Source: Bermanella sp. WJH001 (GTDB taxonomy: Bacteria > Pseudomonadota > Gammaproteobacteria > Pseudomonadales > Oceanobacteraceae). Taken from it: DNA of 64,000 nt. The notes beneath the pieces are model-generated. The model saw only the letters and a list, made by a program, of their open reading frames with translations, had not been told where the DNA came from and did no database searches. Of this stretch, positions 36,783-45,736 are shown one piece after another. The stretch spans positions 419,155-483,154 of the forward strand of contig NZ_JASJOO010000003.1 in NCBI RefSeq assembly GCF_030070105.1, read 5' to 3'. Position 1 is the first letter of the stretch. The number at the start of each line of letters is the position of its first letter. A program made the translations under genes and the position numbers.

Positions 36783-38015
36783 ATGCCCAATCCCTCGTTA
36801 TCTCTGCGCCGTTTTGAGTTCATTGCCTTAATGGCCGCCCTTATGTCTATGGTCGCCCTATCAATAGACGCCATGTTGCCAGCACTTGGTATCATCGGCC
36901 AGGACCTCAATGTGGCCAATGCCAACGATAGCCAGCTGATTATCTCTAGTGTGTTCTTAGGCATGGCCTTTGGTTTAATTATCTATGGCCCAATTTCTGA
37001 TTCGTTCGGTCGTAAAAACGCCATTTACCTAGGCATTGGTATTTTTTTAATAGGGTGTTTGATTTCAATCTTTGCACAAGATTTTAACCAGATGCTGCTT
37101 GGTCGAGTATTACAAGGTTTTGGTGCCGCGGCGTGCAGGGTGATAACCGTAGCCATGATGCGCGACATGTTTGACGGTAAAGAGATGGCTAAAAACATGT
37201 CACTGATCATGATGGTGTTCATCATGGTGCCCGCCCTTGCGCCATCGCTTGGGCAGCTTATTTTATTATTTGCCAATTGGCATTACATTTTTGTGATCTT
37301 GTTTATTTTCGCTTTTATCAGTTGTTTATGGCTGTGCCTTCGTCAACCTGAAACACTGGCACAGGAAAAACGCATCGGGTTTTCATTTGCCAACATTAAA
37401 CGCGGCATGATCGAAACCATTAAACACGCCGAGGCTCGCACCTATACCTTGGCAGCAGGCATTATGTTTGGTGCGTTTGTGGGCTACCTAAGTTCGTCAC
37501 AACAAATCTTACAAGTGCAATATGAAACAGGGGATTTATTTTCAATTTATTTTGGCATTTTGGCGCTGGCAATTGGGGTTTCATCATTTGCTAACTCAAA
37601 GTTGGTCATGAAAATTTCTATGCAAACCCTTTGCTTGGCTGCCCTGTGGGTTGTGTTTGCCTGCTCAGCATTGTTTTTACTGTATATTAATATGGTGGAT
37701 GACGATCCAAGCCTAATAAGCTTTATGATATATATGATGAGCACATTCTTTTGCTTTGGTATTTTATTTGGCAACTTTAATACGCTTGCGGTTCATTCTT
37801 TAGGGCACATCGCAGGGGTTGCCACATCGGTTATTAGCACCGTACAAACATTGATCTCTGTGGTGGTGGGTACCTATATCGGACAACATTATAACGGCAC
37901 AGTTACACCCATGGTGCTCGGTTTTATTATTTGCAGTGGTGTGACATTAGGATTAATAATATGGCTGCGCCATCGCACAAAAAACATCGAACACATAGCA
38001 ACATTGCATAAGTAA
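36783..38015 (+). CDS. MFS transporter, Bcr/CflA drug-exporter type
   Basis: A 410-residue transporter with 12 predicted membrane segments. The N-terminal helix holds SIDAMLPALGIIGQDL, typical of Bcr/CflA (DHA1) exporters, and motif A reads GPISDSFGRKNAIYLG between segments 2 and 3. The family exports bicyclomycin, sulfonamides and some cysteine or peptide metabolites; the substrate here is unknown. A GNAT acetyltransferase gene follows after 4 bases, so the two are co-transcribed. Confidence 0.9.
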   Translation: MPNPSLSLRRFEFIALMAALMSMVALSIDAMLPALGIIGQDLNVANANDSQLIISSVFLGMAFGLIIYGPISDSFGRKNAIYLGIGIFLIGCLISIFAQDFNQMLLGRVLQGFGAAACRVITVAMMRDMFDGKEMAKNMSLIMMVFIMVPALAPSLGQLILLFANWHYIFVILFIFAFISCLWLCLRQPETLAQEKRIGFSFANIKRGMIETIKHAEARTYTLAAGIMFGAFVGYLSSSQQILQVQYETGDLFSIYFGILALAIGVSSFANSKLVMKISMQTLCLAALWVVFACSALFLLYINMVDDDPSLISFMIYMMSTFFCFGILFGNFNTLAVHSLGHIAGVATSVISTVQTLISVVVGTYIGQHYNGTVTPMVLGFIICSGVTLGLIIWLRHRTKNIEHIATLHK

Positions 38016-38019
38016 CCAC

Positions 38020-38520
38020 ATGTCTAATATTGATATTTTTTATTTACAAATGAACAGCCCTGCACAAATCAAAGGCAAGCCGGTAATTGATGGTTTAGAC
38101 ATTCGATATTGTGAAATCAAACAATGGGCGCTGAATAAATTTTTATACAGTTTTGTAGGCGGCCCTTGGACATGGACCGATAAGCTCAGTGAAACAGACG
38201 AGCAATGGCAGACTTATGTAAACAATCCCAACTTGCATACATGGGTGGCTTATTACAAAGGGGCAATAGCTGGCTATTTTGAGTTACTGCAAGATGAAGG
38301 TGATGTCGAAATTGTGTATTTTGGTTTAACACCGGACTTTTTAGGTAAAGGCATAGGTGGGTATCTACTAACTTATGCCCTTGAACAAGCATGGTCACTA
38401 CCGAATGCAAAACGAGTTTGGCTACATACCTGTACACTTGATCATCCTAGTGCAAAAGCCAATTATGAAGCGCGTGGTTTTATTCACTATAAAACAGAAA
38501 CAGAAGCCGCTGATGCCTAG
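38020..38520 (+). CDS. GNAT-family N-acetyltransferase
   Basis: A 166-residue acetyltransferase. Acetyl-CoA-binding motif A reads VYFGLTPDFLGKGIGGYLLTYAL (pattern Q/RxxGxG/A as LGKGIGG), followed by the C-terminal VWLHTCTLDHPSAKANYEARGF block where the Tyr is the usual general acid. The N-terminus shows similarity to proteins of the small GNATs with a WTDKL..TDEQW segment. The acceptor substrate is unknown. It is linked to an MFS exporter and closed by a strong terminator. Confidence 0.9.
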   Translation: MSNIDIFYLQMNSPAQIKGKPVIDGLDIRYCEIKQWALNKFLYSFVGGPWTWTDKLSETDEQWQTYVNNPNLHTWVAYYKGAIAGYFELLQDEGDVEIVYFGLTPDFLGKGIGGYLLTYALEQAWSLPNAKRVWLHTCTLDHPSAKANYEARGFIHYKTETEAADA

Positions 38521-38534
38521 GGTTTAAACGGCAT

Positions 38535-38563
38535 AAAAAAACCGATCAACTGATCGGTTTTTT
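38535..38563. terminator. Bidirectional terminator between GNAT and K+ channel genes
   Basis: Stem ACCGATCA (38541-38548), loop AC, stem TGATCGGT (38551-38558), with A-run before and T-run after. It serves the convergent genes on both sides. Confidence 0.88.
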
Positions 38564-38584
38564 GGTTTGAACGACAGCGCTGAA

Positions 38585-39721
38585 TTAAGCCGGATCTTGA
38601 GATTCCACCACAAACTTTTGAAACGCATTTTGAAACGCTTCGGTTACATCAGCTTGTGTTGGCACTTGATCACTTTTCACTAAAATGATTAAGCTTTGCG
38701 CATAAACACGCACATCACCACGAGGGTGAACCGTGATATCCCCGTCTTTATTGATAAACGCCATGGGTGTTCCAATGCCTGCTTTTAACATGGCGGTTAC
38801 CACATCAGCCCAACTTTCACCTTCTAGCCAAATACTGTAACGCTCTGGGTGATCATCTTTGCGGGTGAACATATCTTCAATCACCACTTCACTTCCAGGA
38901 GCATCCATGGCGCGCACTAATATTTCAGGGTAAGAACGAATTGGGCGTAAAATAGACTTAACATCTAAGTCAATCATGCGAGGGCGGTTTGCATCCACCA
39001 CACATTCCACAAGTGTGATGTGTGCCAAGCGTAAATCGGCTAAGCGATGCACAATATCAAAACTGATGCTGTCACTGTCTGCATGGTATTCATCACGGGC
39101 TAACACAAATATATGGGTTGCCATTTTCGCTTCAGCACGGGCTAAATCCGCATCATTATTACCATTACCTAAAATGTGGCGCACACCTAAGTCTTTTAAT
39201 TGCGCTGATAAACCATCACCGTATTCTGTATTCAACAGTAAAATATCTGTATCCGCATTGGCTTCATCTTCACGAATCTGAGTCACTAAACGTTGAAAAA
39301 ATTGGTCAGCGTTATACTTAGGTGCATTAATAATTAATATGTGGTCTTTCATATTCCAATCCCATAATCCAGAGCGAATGCGTTCATTTCGTGCTATGCG
39401 ATAGTCAACATAATCGCGTACTAAAAAAGTCACCAGTGTAATGGCCGACATAAAAATTAAAATAATGGTGGCCGCTTGCCCAAACATGGTTTTAGCACTT
39501 AAATCACCATACCCAACCGTTGTAATGGTTGTTAATGTCAGCCAAATAGCTTGCCATAGTGTCAGTGATTCCAGTGTCATCATGGCGAGCACATGCAACA
39601 CCATTAGACTCATGATCATAAATACGGTGCGCTTAATTTTTGACAATATGCGCGCATCCGAGCCGATCAATGCTTGATTAACGGCTGGCTCTTTATTATC
39701 ACGTAACGGTAAAATTTTCAT
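38585..39721 (-). CDS. Potassium channel protein with TrkA-N (RCK) domain
   Basis: A 378-residue protein. Two membrane segments (about 35-55 and 80-103) flank the pore loop with selectivity filter TVGYGD at 68-73. After the membrane part comes a cytoplasmic RCK/TrkA-N domain (HILIINAPKYNADQFFQRL..., GDGLSAQLKDLGVRHILGNG) that normally gates the channel by ligand binding; here the nucleotide-binding glycine motif is replaced by NAPKYNAD, so NAD(H) binding is doubtful. A C-terminal ~100-residue part may be a second RCK-like lobe. Confidence 0.88.
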   Translation of the reverse strand: MKILPLRDNKEPAVNQALIGSDARILSKIKRTVFMIMSLMVLHVLAMMTLESLTLWQAIWLTLTTITTVGYGDLSAKTMFGQAATIILIFMSAITLVTFLVRDYVDYRIARNERIRSGLWDWNMKDHILIINAPKYNADQFFQRLVTQIREDEANADTDILLLNTEYGDGLSAQLKDLGVRHILGNGNNDADLARAEAKMATHIFVLARDEYHADSDSISFDIVHRLADLRLAHITLVECVVDANRPRMIDLDVKSILRPIRSYPEILVRAMDAPGSEVVIEDMFTRKDDHPERYSIWLEGESWADVVTAMLKAGIGTPMAFINKDGDITVHPRGDVRVYAQSLIILVKSDQVPTQADVTEAFQNAFQKFVVESQDPA

Positions 39722-40047
39722 AACAAGTCAAAACCCAATTGAGCCCGCACTATGGCACAAAGCCCAACCTCCCCTCAAGTGTAAAGCACATTATAGGTTA
39801 CATATTATTTTAGTATAACCAGCGGCGGGTTTAACCGGTTGATCAATACAACATCAGATGTCTCTTCTAGCTACTTTTATATGGCAAAACATGCTCTTTA
39901 TAATCATCAAAGATAGGCGACTTTCATAGCCCAAATCTGCTTTGTGAGTATTGTAAAATATAGAAATTCTCACCGAGAATACTGGCGCCCTAGACCTAAG
40001 AGGATTAATCTAATAAGTATTAAACGCGTCTATTTAAGGAAGCTCCC
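39722..40047. other. Intergenic region upstream of glnE, nothing firm
   Basis: About 325 AT-rich bases between the divergent K+ channel gene and glnE. It must hold both promoters. A short inverted repeat TTCTC-ACC-GAGAA lies at about 39965-39977. No small gene or RNA recognised. Confidence 0.4.
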
Positions 40048-42939
40048 ATGTGGTCTCAGGTACCCAACAGTCTTAGTGAATTTGCAAGTAAACGCCAAGA
40101 CCTGTTAACCACGCACATTAACACCCATTCCCAGCTTAAAAGTGCCTTATCGAACGATGCATTGCTTAAAACCCTTACCTTAAGCGATTATGTGTTTACC
40201 AGCTTTCAATCCTGTCCGGCTATTGCGCAAACACTCTTAAGCGATGATTTTCTTACAACAGCCTTGAACGTTACTGAGGTTGAAGATGCATTTCATCAAC
40301 AACTAGAAAACTGCCAAGATGAAGCCGAGCTTTATAAAGCATTAAGAGAACTGCGCCGCTTGCATCAAATGCGTTTGATTCATCGCGACCTAAATCGCCT
40401 GTCACCTTTATCCGATACCCTAACTGAGCTGTCGTTTTTAGCAGATACCCATATTCGTTACACCCTAGCGTGGTTAGATAAAAAGCTGCAACTGCGCTAT
40501 GGCCAACCTGTGGCCAAAAAGAGTGGGGACCCTCAATCACTGATTGTCATTGCCATGGGTAAACAAGGAGCCGGTGAGTTAAACCTATCAAGTGATATTG
40601 ATTTAATTTTTGCCTTCAATGAAAACGGGGATACGGCTGCAGGTGAAGGGCAAAAAAGTATTTCAAACCAAGAGTACTTCACCAAACTCGGACAAGGTTT
40701 GATTCAAGCACTGGACAAAGTAACCCAAGATGGTTTTGTCTATCGTGTTGATATGCGCCTGCGCCCTTATGGTCAGTCTGGGCCGTTGGTCATGAACTTT
40801 TCTGCCCTTGAAAACTATTACCATGATCAAGGCCGTGACTGGGAACGCTATGCCATGATCAAAGCCCGCGCAGTTACAGGCAACCCAGCTCACATTCAAG
40901 AGCTGATGAAAATTTTACGGCCATTTAGTTATCGCAAATACGTAGACTTCAGTGCGTTTGAATCTTTACGTGAAATGAAAGCCCGCATTCGCCAAGAAAC
41001 CGTTCGCCGTAATTTAGGAAACAACGTAAAACTGGGCAGCGGTGGCATTCGAGAAATTGAATTCATTGCCCAAGCGTTTCAATTAATACGCGGTGGCAAA
41101 GAGGTTGAATTACAACAACCCAATATTTTTAAGGTGTTTCATTATCTTAAAGAACATGAATACCTACCTTTTGATGCCATTAAAGAATTATTAGCGGCCT
41201 ATCACTTTTTACGCGATGCCGAGCACGCCATTCAAGGTTTAAACGACGAACAAAGCCAAACACTACCCAGTGATGAATTTAACCAAGCGCGCATTGCCTG
41301 TTACATGGGCTGTGAAGATTGGCCTACGTTCTGTGTGCAACTAGATGCACACCGCGACAAAGTCATGCTGCACTTTAAAAATATCGTGGCCGATGACAGC
41401 GAACAAGAAAACCAAGAAGACCTAGAGCCTTGGCAAAGTATTTGGCTTCAACATGGGGACGATGAGCAGGCATCTGACAATGCCAGTGACCCGATTAACA
41501 CCCCATTGCTGCAACAAACATTACAAAAATTACGCGACCTTGCTGAAAATAAAATGCAAGCCATTGGCAAGCAGCGTCTTGATAAGGCGATGCCATTATT
41601 ACTCAAAGCCCTATGGCAATGTGAACATCCCCAGCAAACCCTAGAGCGCTTAGTGCCCCTGCTTGAGGCGATATTACGTCGAACCGCTTACTTAGTTTTA
41701 TTAAGTGAAAACCCTGCGGCGTTACAGCAGTTAGTGCGTTTATGTGGTGCCAGCCCTTGGATTGCAAAAAGTATCGCTGAAGCACCATTGTTATTAGACG
41801 AGCTGCTTCACCCTGCTCACCTATACAACCCCAATGACAAAGCGGGCATGATTGGCGACCTTGACCAACGCTTATTGCGTATTGATCCATTAGATCTAGA
41901 AGAACAAATGGATGCCCTTAGGCATTATGCCAGTGCCAATAAATTACAAATTGCCGCCAGTGACATCACAGGCGCCTTGCCGTTAATGAAAGTCAGCGAC
42001 CACTTAACCTGGTTAGCTGAAACCATATTAGAGCGGGCTTTGTGGATGTCTTGGCAACAAATGGTCGACAAGTACGGCTACCCAAGCAATGCCGAAGGTG
42101 AGGCCGTCATGGAACCTGAATTTTTAATATTAGGTTACGGCAAACTGGGGGGCATTGAATTAAGTTATGGCTCAGATTTAGACATGGTGTTTTTGCATAA
42201 CGCCACCCCAAACAAATACACCAAGGGTGAGCGCGAATTAGAAAACGGCGTGTTTTACACCCGCATGGGCCAGCGTTTAATTCACATACTCAACACCACC
42301 ACCCGCGCAGGCCAATTATACGAAGCGGACATGCGTCTGCGCCCAAGTGGTGCCAGCGGTATGATCGTAGCCTCCCTTGCGGCCTTCGAGAAATACCAGC
42401 AACAAGAAGCTTGGACATGGGAACACCAAGCCCTGATTCGCGCCCGTGTCATCACTGGGGATGAGGGTGTTGCGCAAAAATACACACAAATCCGACGTGA
42501 AATCCTGACAAAAGATCGAAATCCCGCCCAACTACAGCAAGAAGTACGAGAAATGCGCGATAAAATGCGCGATAATCTCGGCTCCCAAAGTGTGGGCAAA
42601 ACCCAGTTTCAGCTTAAGCAAGATGCTGGCGGCATTGTGGATATTGAATTCATCGTACAGTACCTCGTACTGGCCAATTGTGAACAACATCCACAACTTC
42701 TGTCTTGGACAGATAATATCCGTCTGCTGGAAACCTTAGCGTCCCAAAACATCATCGACCCTAAGCAAAGTGATGCCCTCATACAGGCATATATTGCCTA
42801 CCGCTCATTGGCACACCGTCGGGTCTTACAGAACCAAAAGTTACTGTTAGACCCCCATGAGCTCGACCAAGCTGGGTTAACCCCCCACATCGACACGGTT
42901 ACAGCACTTTGGCAAGAAATTATGAATTCAGGGCAGTAA
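40048..42939 (+). CDS. glnE: Bifunctional glutamine synthetase adenylyltransferase/deadenylase
   Basis: A 963-residue enzyme that adds AMP to and removes it from glutamine synthetase. Two nucleotidyltransferase halves are visible: GKQGAGELNLSSDIDLIFAF near residue 170 (deadenylase half) and GYGKLGGIELSYGSDLDMVFLH near 690 (adenylylase half), each with the G..D.D metal motif and followed by RVDMRLRPYGQSGPLV or EADMRLRPSGASGMIV. Start ATG follows AAGGAAG. Length matches E. coli GlnE (946). The gene before ilvE, as in Pseudomonas. Confidence 0.98.
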   Translation: MWSQVPNSLSEFASKRQDLLTTHINTHSQLKSALSNDALLKTLTLSDYVFTSFQSCPAIAQTLLSDDFLTTALNVTEVEDAFHQQLENCQDEAELYKALRELRRLHQMRLIHRDLNRLSPLSDTLTELSFLADTHIRYTLAWLDKKLQLRYGQPVAKKSGDPQSLIVIAMGKQGAGELNLSSDIDLIFAFNENGDTAAGEGQKSISNQEYFTKLGQGLIQALDKVTQDGFVYRVDMRLRPYGQSGPLVMNFSALENYYHDQGRDWERYAMIKARAVTGNPAHIQELMKILRPFSYRKYVDFSAFESLREMKARIRQETVRRNLGNNVKLGSGGIREIEFIAQAFQLIRGGKEVELQQPNIFKVFHYLKEHEYLPFDAIKELLAAYHFLRDAEHAIQGLNDEQSQTLPSDEFNQARIACYMGCEDWPTFCVQLDAHRDKVMLHFKNIVADDSEQENQEDLEPWQSIWLQHGDDEQASDNASDPINTPLLQQTLQKLRDLAENKMQAIGKQRLDKAMPLLLKALWQCEHPQQTLERLVPLLEAILRRTAYLVLLSENPAALQQLVRLCGASPWIAKSIAEAPLLLDELLHPAHLYNPNDKAGMIGDLDQRLLRIDPLDLEEQMDALRHYASANKLQIAASDITGALPLMKVSDHLTWLAETILERALWMSWQQMVDKYGYPSNAEGEAVMEPEFLILGYGKLGGIELSYGSDLDMVFLHNATPNKYTKGERELENGVFYTRMGQRLIHILNTTTRAGQLYEADMRLRPSGASGMIVASLAAFEKYQQQEAWTWEHQALIRARVITGDEGVAQKYTQIRREILTKDRNPAQLQQEVREMRDKMRDNLGSQSVGKTQFQLKQDAGGIVDIEFIVQYLVLANCEQHPQLLSWTDNIRLLETLASQNIIDPKQSDALIQAYIAYRSLAHRRVLQNQKLLLDPHELDQAGLTPHIDTVTALWQEIMNSGQ

Positions 42940-43031
42940 CCGAACGAGCATCCACGACATCGTCTAACTGCACCTAATACTATTACGATCGGGAACCTTA
43001 TAGGTTCCCAATATACATTTAGGAAACCGAA

Positions 43032-44027
43032 ATGGCCGCATTTGGAACCGTTTTCATGCCGCAAATGGCACTGGCAACATACGAAAACCACGAATGGACA
43101 CCAGCGAGCATTGTCGCATCGGACAAACTAGAACTGCACCCAGGTGCACACGTTTTACATTATTCGAGCACCTGTTTTGAAGGCTTAAAAGCATTCAAAC
43201 ACGAAGACGGCAGCGTGAACATTTTCCGCATGGATGCCAACATCAAACGTATGGCACAAAGCAGTGACTTATTGTTCTTACCAGAAATCAATAAAGAACA
43301 ACTTGCACAAATGATTGAGCAAACCGTTGCCATGTATGTTGACGACGTACCCAGCGCACCGGGTTCCATGTACATCCGCCCAACTCACATTGGTACTGAG
43401 CCAAGCATTGGTAAAGCCGCGGTTTCATCTGAAACCTCTTTGCTATATGTATTGCTTTCACCGGTTGGCGACTACTTTGCAGGGGGCGTAAAACCATTAC
43501 GTTTATTGCTTGAAGATAACGGCATGCGTTGCGCGCCGCACATGGGCATGATCAAAAGCGGTGGCAACTACGCCAGCGCCCTTGGCCCAATTGCCCGTGC
43601 ACGCAAACAAAGTAATGCAGACCAAGTTTTGTTTTGCCCTAACGGTGACGTACAAGAAACCGGCGCGGCCAACTTTATTTTAATCGACGGCAACGAGATC
43701 ATCACCAAAGCATTAGACAGCTCGTTCTTGCACGGTATTACACGCGACTCCATTTTAACCATCGCCCGCGATGCCGGCATGACCGTCACCGAACGTGACT
43801 TCACGGTAGACGAATTAATCGAACGCGCACAAAAGCCTGGCACAGAAGCCGCCCTTTCTGGCACAGCCGCTGTACTAACACCAGTAGGCACCTTGATTCA
43901 TAACGGTGAAGAAATTACTGTAGGGTCTGGTGAAGCCGGTGAGACTACGTTGAAACTGCGCCAAGCATTGAATGATATTCAATGGGGCCGTGCAGAAGAT
44001 AAGTTTGGTTGGTTAACCAAGATTTAA
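43032..44027 (+). CDS. ilvE: Branched-chain amino acid aminotransferase (class IV)
   Basis: A 331-residue PLP enzyme of fold type IV catalysing the last transamination of Leu, Ile and Val synthesis. The IKSGGNYASALGPIARA block carries the expected PLP-Schiff-base Lys, and NGDVQETGAANFILID follows; the HGITRDSILTIARDAGMTVTERDF block is the class-IV signature region. The long GMRCAPHMGMIK spacing fits the Pseudomonas-type IlvE, a little longer than E. coli's. It follows glnE and ends at a strong hairpin terminator. Confidence 0.95.
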   Translation: MAAFGTVFMPQMALATYENHEWTPASIVASDKLELHPGAHVLHYSSTCFEGLKAFKHEDGSVNIFRMDANIKRMAQSSDLLFLPEINKEQLAQMIEQTVAMYVDDVPSAPGSMYIRPTHIGTEPSIGKAAVSSETSLLYVLLSPVGDYFAGGVKPLRLLLEDNGMRCAPHMGMIKSGGNYASALGPIARARKQSNADQVLFCPNGDVQETGAANFILIDGNEIITKALDSSFLHGITRDSILTIARDAGMTVTERDFTVDELIERAQKPGTEAALSGTAAVLTPVGTLIHNGEEITVGSGEAGETTLKLRQALNDIQWGRAEDKFGWLTKI

Positions 44028-44067
44028 TTTTTCAAAACCCTAGCGGTTTATAAAAAGCAGGTAAAAA

Positions 44068-44108
44068 AACCAAAAGCCGTTTGTGTTTCCACAAACGGCT
44101 TTTTTATT
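44068..44108 (+). terminator. Terminator after ilvE
   Basis: Stem AAGCCGTTTGTG, loop TTTC, stem CACAAACGGCTT followed by TTTTATTT (arms at about 44074-44085 and 44090-44101). A long perfect stem with T tail. Confidence 0.92.
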
Positions 44109-44109
44109 T

Positions 44110-44400
44110 GTACGAGGGTGTCTGCCCCGAAAACTATTCAAATAACTGTACGAGGGTGTCCACCCCCCGAAAAAATCACACAATTGTACGAGGGTGCCCG
44201 CCCCGAAAACTATTCAAATAACTGTACGAGGGTGTCTACCCCCGAAAAAATCACATAATTGTACCAGGGTGCCCGCCCCGAAAACTATTCAAATAACTGT
44301 ACGAGGGTGCCCCGCGCCCGAAAAATTAAATAATTGCACGAGGGTGTCCACCCCCCGAAAAAATCACACAATTGTACGAGGGTGCCCCGCGCCCGAAAAC
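44110..44400. repeat. Tandem array of eight ~38-bp units in alternating A/B form
   Basis: Units begin at 44110, 44148, 44186, 44224, 44261, 44299, 44336 and 44374 (spacing 37-38). Each starts GTACGAGGGTG (unit 5 GTACC, unit 7 GCACG), continues with a C-rich block and GAAAA, and ends with one of two AT-rich tails. Units 1, 3 and 5 end CTATTCAAATAACT; units 2, 4 and 7 end AATCACA(C/T)AATT; unit 6 is a mixed form and unit 8 is cut after GAAAAC. Many cores are self-complementary (GGGTG-TC-CACCC). It lies between the convergent ilvE and DUF1330 genes. Confidence 0.95.
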
Positions 44401-44423
44401 AGCGATTAAAATCTTAAAAAATC

Positions 44424-44726
44424 TTAGGTTTTCTCATGCAATGAAATCACTGTCTTACTGGTCACAGACTTATCAAAATACTGCTCTCTTACCGCTAAAT
44501 ACTCATCACATTCAAAAAACGCATCCATTTTTTCTTTGCTTGGAAATTCAATGGTAAACACACGGTTAATATCATCACTGGTTTTGGATATAAGCACTTC
44601 GGAGACTTTAAAATCAAATCCAAAGGCACCACCATAAGAATGCAAAATAGGCATCATGCCTTCGCGATATTTTTGATACTGCTCGTCATCACTAACACAC
44701 AACCCCATAATCCTTTCGTATGCCAT
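44424..44726 (-). CDS. DUF1330 domain protein
   Basis: A 100-residue ferredoxin-like-fold protein of the DUF1330 group: YQKYREGMMPILHSYGGAFGFDFKVSEVLI matches the conserved first half, and VFTIEFPSKEKMDAFFECDEYLAVREQYF the second. Dimeric alpha/beta barrel proteins of this type are found widely without a defined reaction. It is the last of three closely spaced minus-strand genes after the 38-bp repeat array. Confidence 0.85.
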   Translation of the reverse strand: MAYERIMGLCVSDDEQYQKYREGMMPILHSYGGAFGFDFKVSEVLISKTSDDINRVFTIEFPSKEKMDAFFECDEYLAVREQYFDKSVTSKTVISLHEKT

Positions 44727-44729
44727 ATT

Positions 44730-45116
44730 CTATTCCTTTTTATCAACTGTGTTTGAAATCACTTTGCGTGTGTAAATAACTCGTGAAGAAAATAAAACCT
44801 TTCGATTTATCCAGATAAATAACAATGTGGGTAAACTCATCACTGCAACCATGGTAATCAGATCATTAATAAAATCCGCTACCGGCCATGTATACACGAT
44901 ATATTGCAGATCAACCAACAACCACAATAAAAGCATAAGACCCATATAAGAAAAGCCATATTCCAAATGGATAATATCATCCGACTCACCCGCTTCAATT
45001 AGATTGCACTGACAATAGGGGCATAAAAAGCCCTGAGTAAAGCCTTGTTTAAAACCATCAATGGCCTGTGAAGGTAGAAAGTCTTTGTTGCATCCTCGAC
45101 AGCGGTACTTGTCCAT
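44730..45116 (-). CDS. Zinc-ribbon membrane protein, unknown
   Basis: A 128-residue protein. The N-terminus has two cysteine pairs (CRGC and CPYC, about 25 residues apart) that form a probable zinc ribbon, followed by two membrane segments (about 58-75 and 83-105). I start at the ATG at 45116, just before MDKYRCRGC; an ATG at 45152 is in frame but adds an unlikely leader. It ends 3 bases before the DUF1330 gene, so both are likely co-transcribed. No function is known. Confidence 0.7.
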   Translation of the reverse strand: MDKYRCRGCNKDFLPSQAIDGFKQGFTQGFLCPYCQCNLIEAGESDDIIHLEYGFSYMGLMLLLWLLVDLQYIVYTWPVADFINDLITMVAVMSLPTLLFIWINRKVLFSSRVIYTRKVISNTVDKKE

Positions 45117-45192
45117 ATAACTTTTCCTGAAAGATGCCGCGATTATATACAACTTATTAATTAAGTTTAATCATGCACAAATCCGTTCAGCG

Positions 45193-45408
45193 TTATTTCC
45201 AACCTTGACGCCAGGTGTCACCATCTTTTAAGCCTTGGAAATCAATGGCCTGCTCACGTTTGGTCATCACCGCTTGGATCACACATAAAATCACGTTGCC
45301 CTCTTCGTCGTATTCCACTTCGGTGACCATAAAGTGCTTTTCTTTATTGGTGGGTTTTAGGGCCGTCCACTTAGTGTTTAATAATTTTTTACTGCTGATG
45401 GTATTCAT
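45193..45408 (-). CDS. TIGR02450-type Trp-rich small protein (DUF2389)
   Basis: A 71-residue protein: KKLLNTKWTALKPTNKEKHFMVTEV, then AVMTKREQAIDFQGLKDGDTWRQGWK. The 'LL.SKWTA..P..KEKHF' start and 'W..GW' end are the family signature. The open frame continues upstream to 45642 and would add 78 unrelated residues with a hydrophobic stretch; I choose the internal ATG at 45408 because it gives the family length. Function unknown. Confidence 0.82.
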   Translation of the reverse strand: MNTISSKKLLNTKWTALKPTNKEKHFMVTEVEYDEEGNVILCVIQAVMTKREQAIDFQGLKDGDTWRQGWK

Positions 45409-45736
45409 TTGGTTTGGGCTTTTTAATGGCTTTAAATTAGATACGGGTAGCCATAGAGAATAGATTGGAATACATGAGAATAAAATCAAGCACTCTGAGT
45501 GCTGATAGAGGCTTACACACCACTCATCAAGTTCTTTTATTGAAGAGAAACCATGCATCAAAATATTAGTTGGGCCGGTTTCAGATCCCAGTGAAGACAC
45601 CCTCTTTGTTTTAAGAATTAATACCCAACGTAATTTTTTCAACTATACGCAAATGAATTGGCTTTGATATTTATCGAAATCACTTTTAGCAGTGCAAGAA
45701 GAAGTAATCATAAGTATGGGGGGCTGAGTTATTGAG

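Noticed and set aside
44110-44400. CRISPR array
   Set aside because: The sequences between the conserved cores are themselves repeated in two alternating forms, and no cas genes are nearby.
44194-44409. Open frame with 25-residue repeats across the 38-bp array
   Set aside because: The peptide repeats simply reflect the DNA repeat (two units = ~75 bp, in frame by chance). There is no ribosome site, and the composition (PAPKTIQITVRGC) is not protein-like.
45409-45642. N-terminal extension of the TIGR02450 protein (78 residues)
   Set aside because: The family is about 70 residues long and matches only the part after 45408. The extension is unlike it and may be chance open frame or a broken neighbour.
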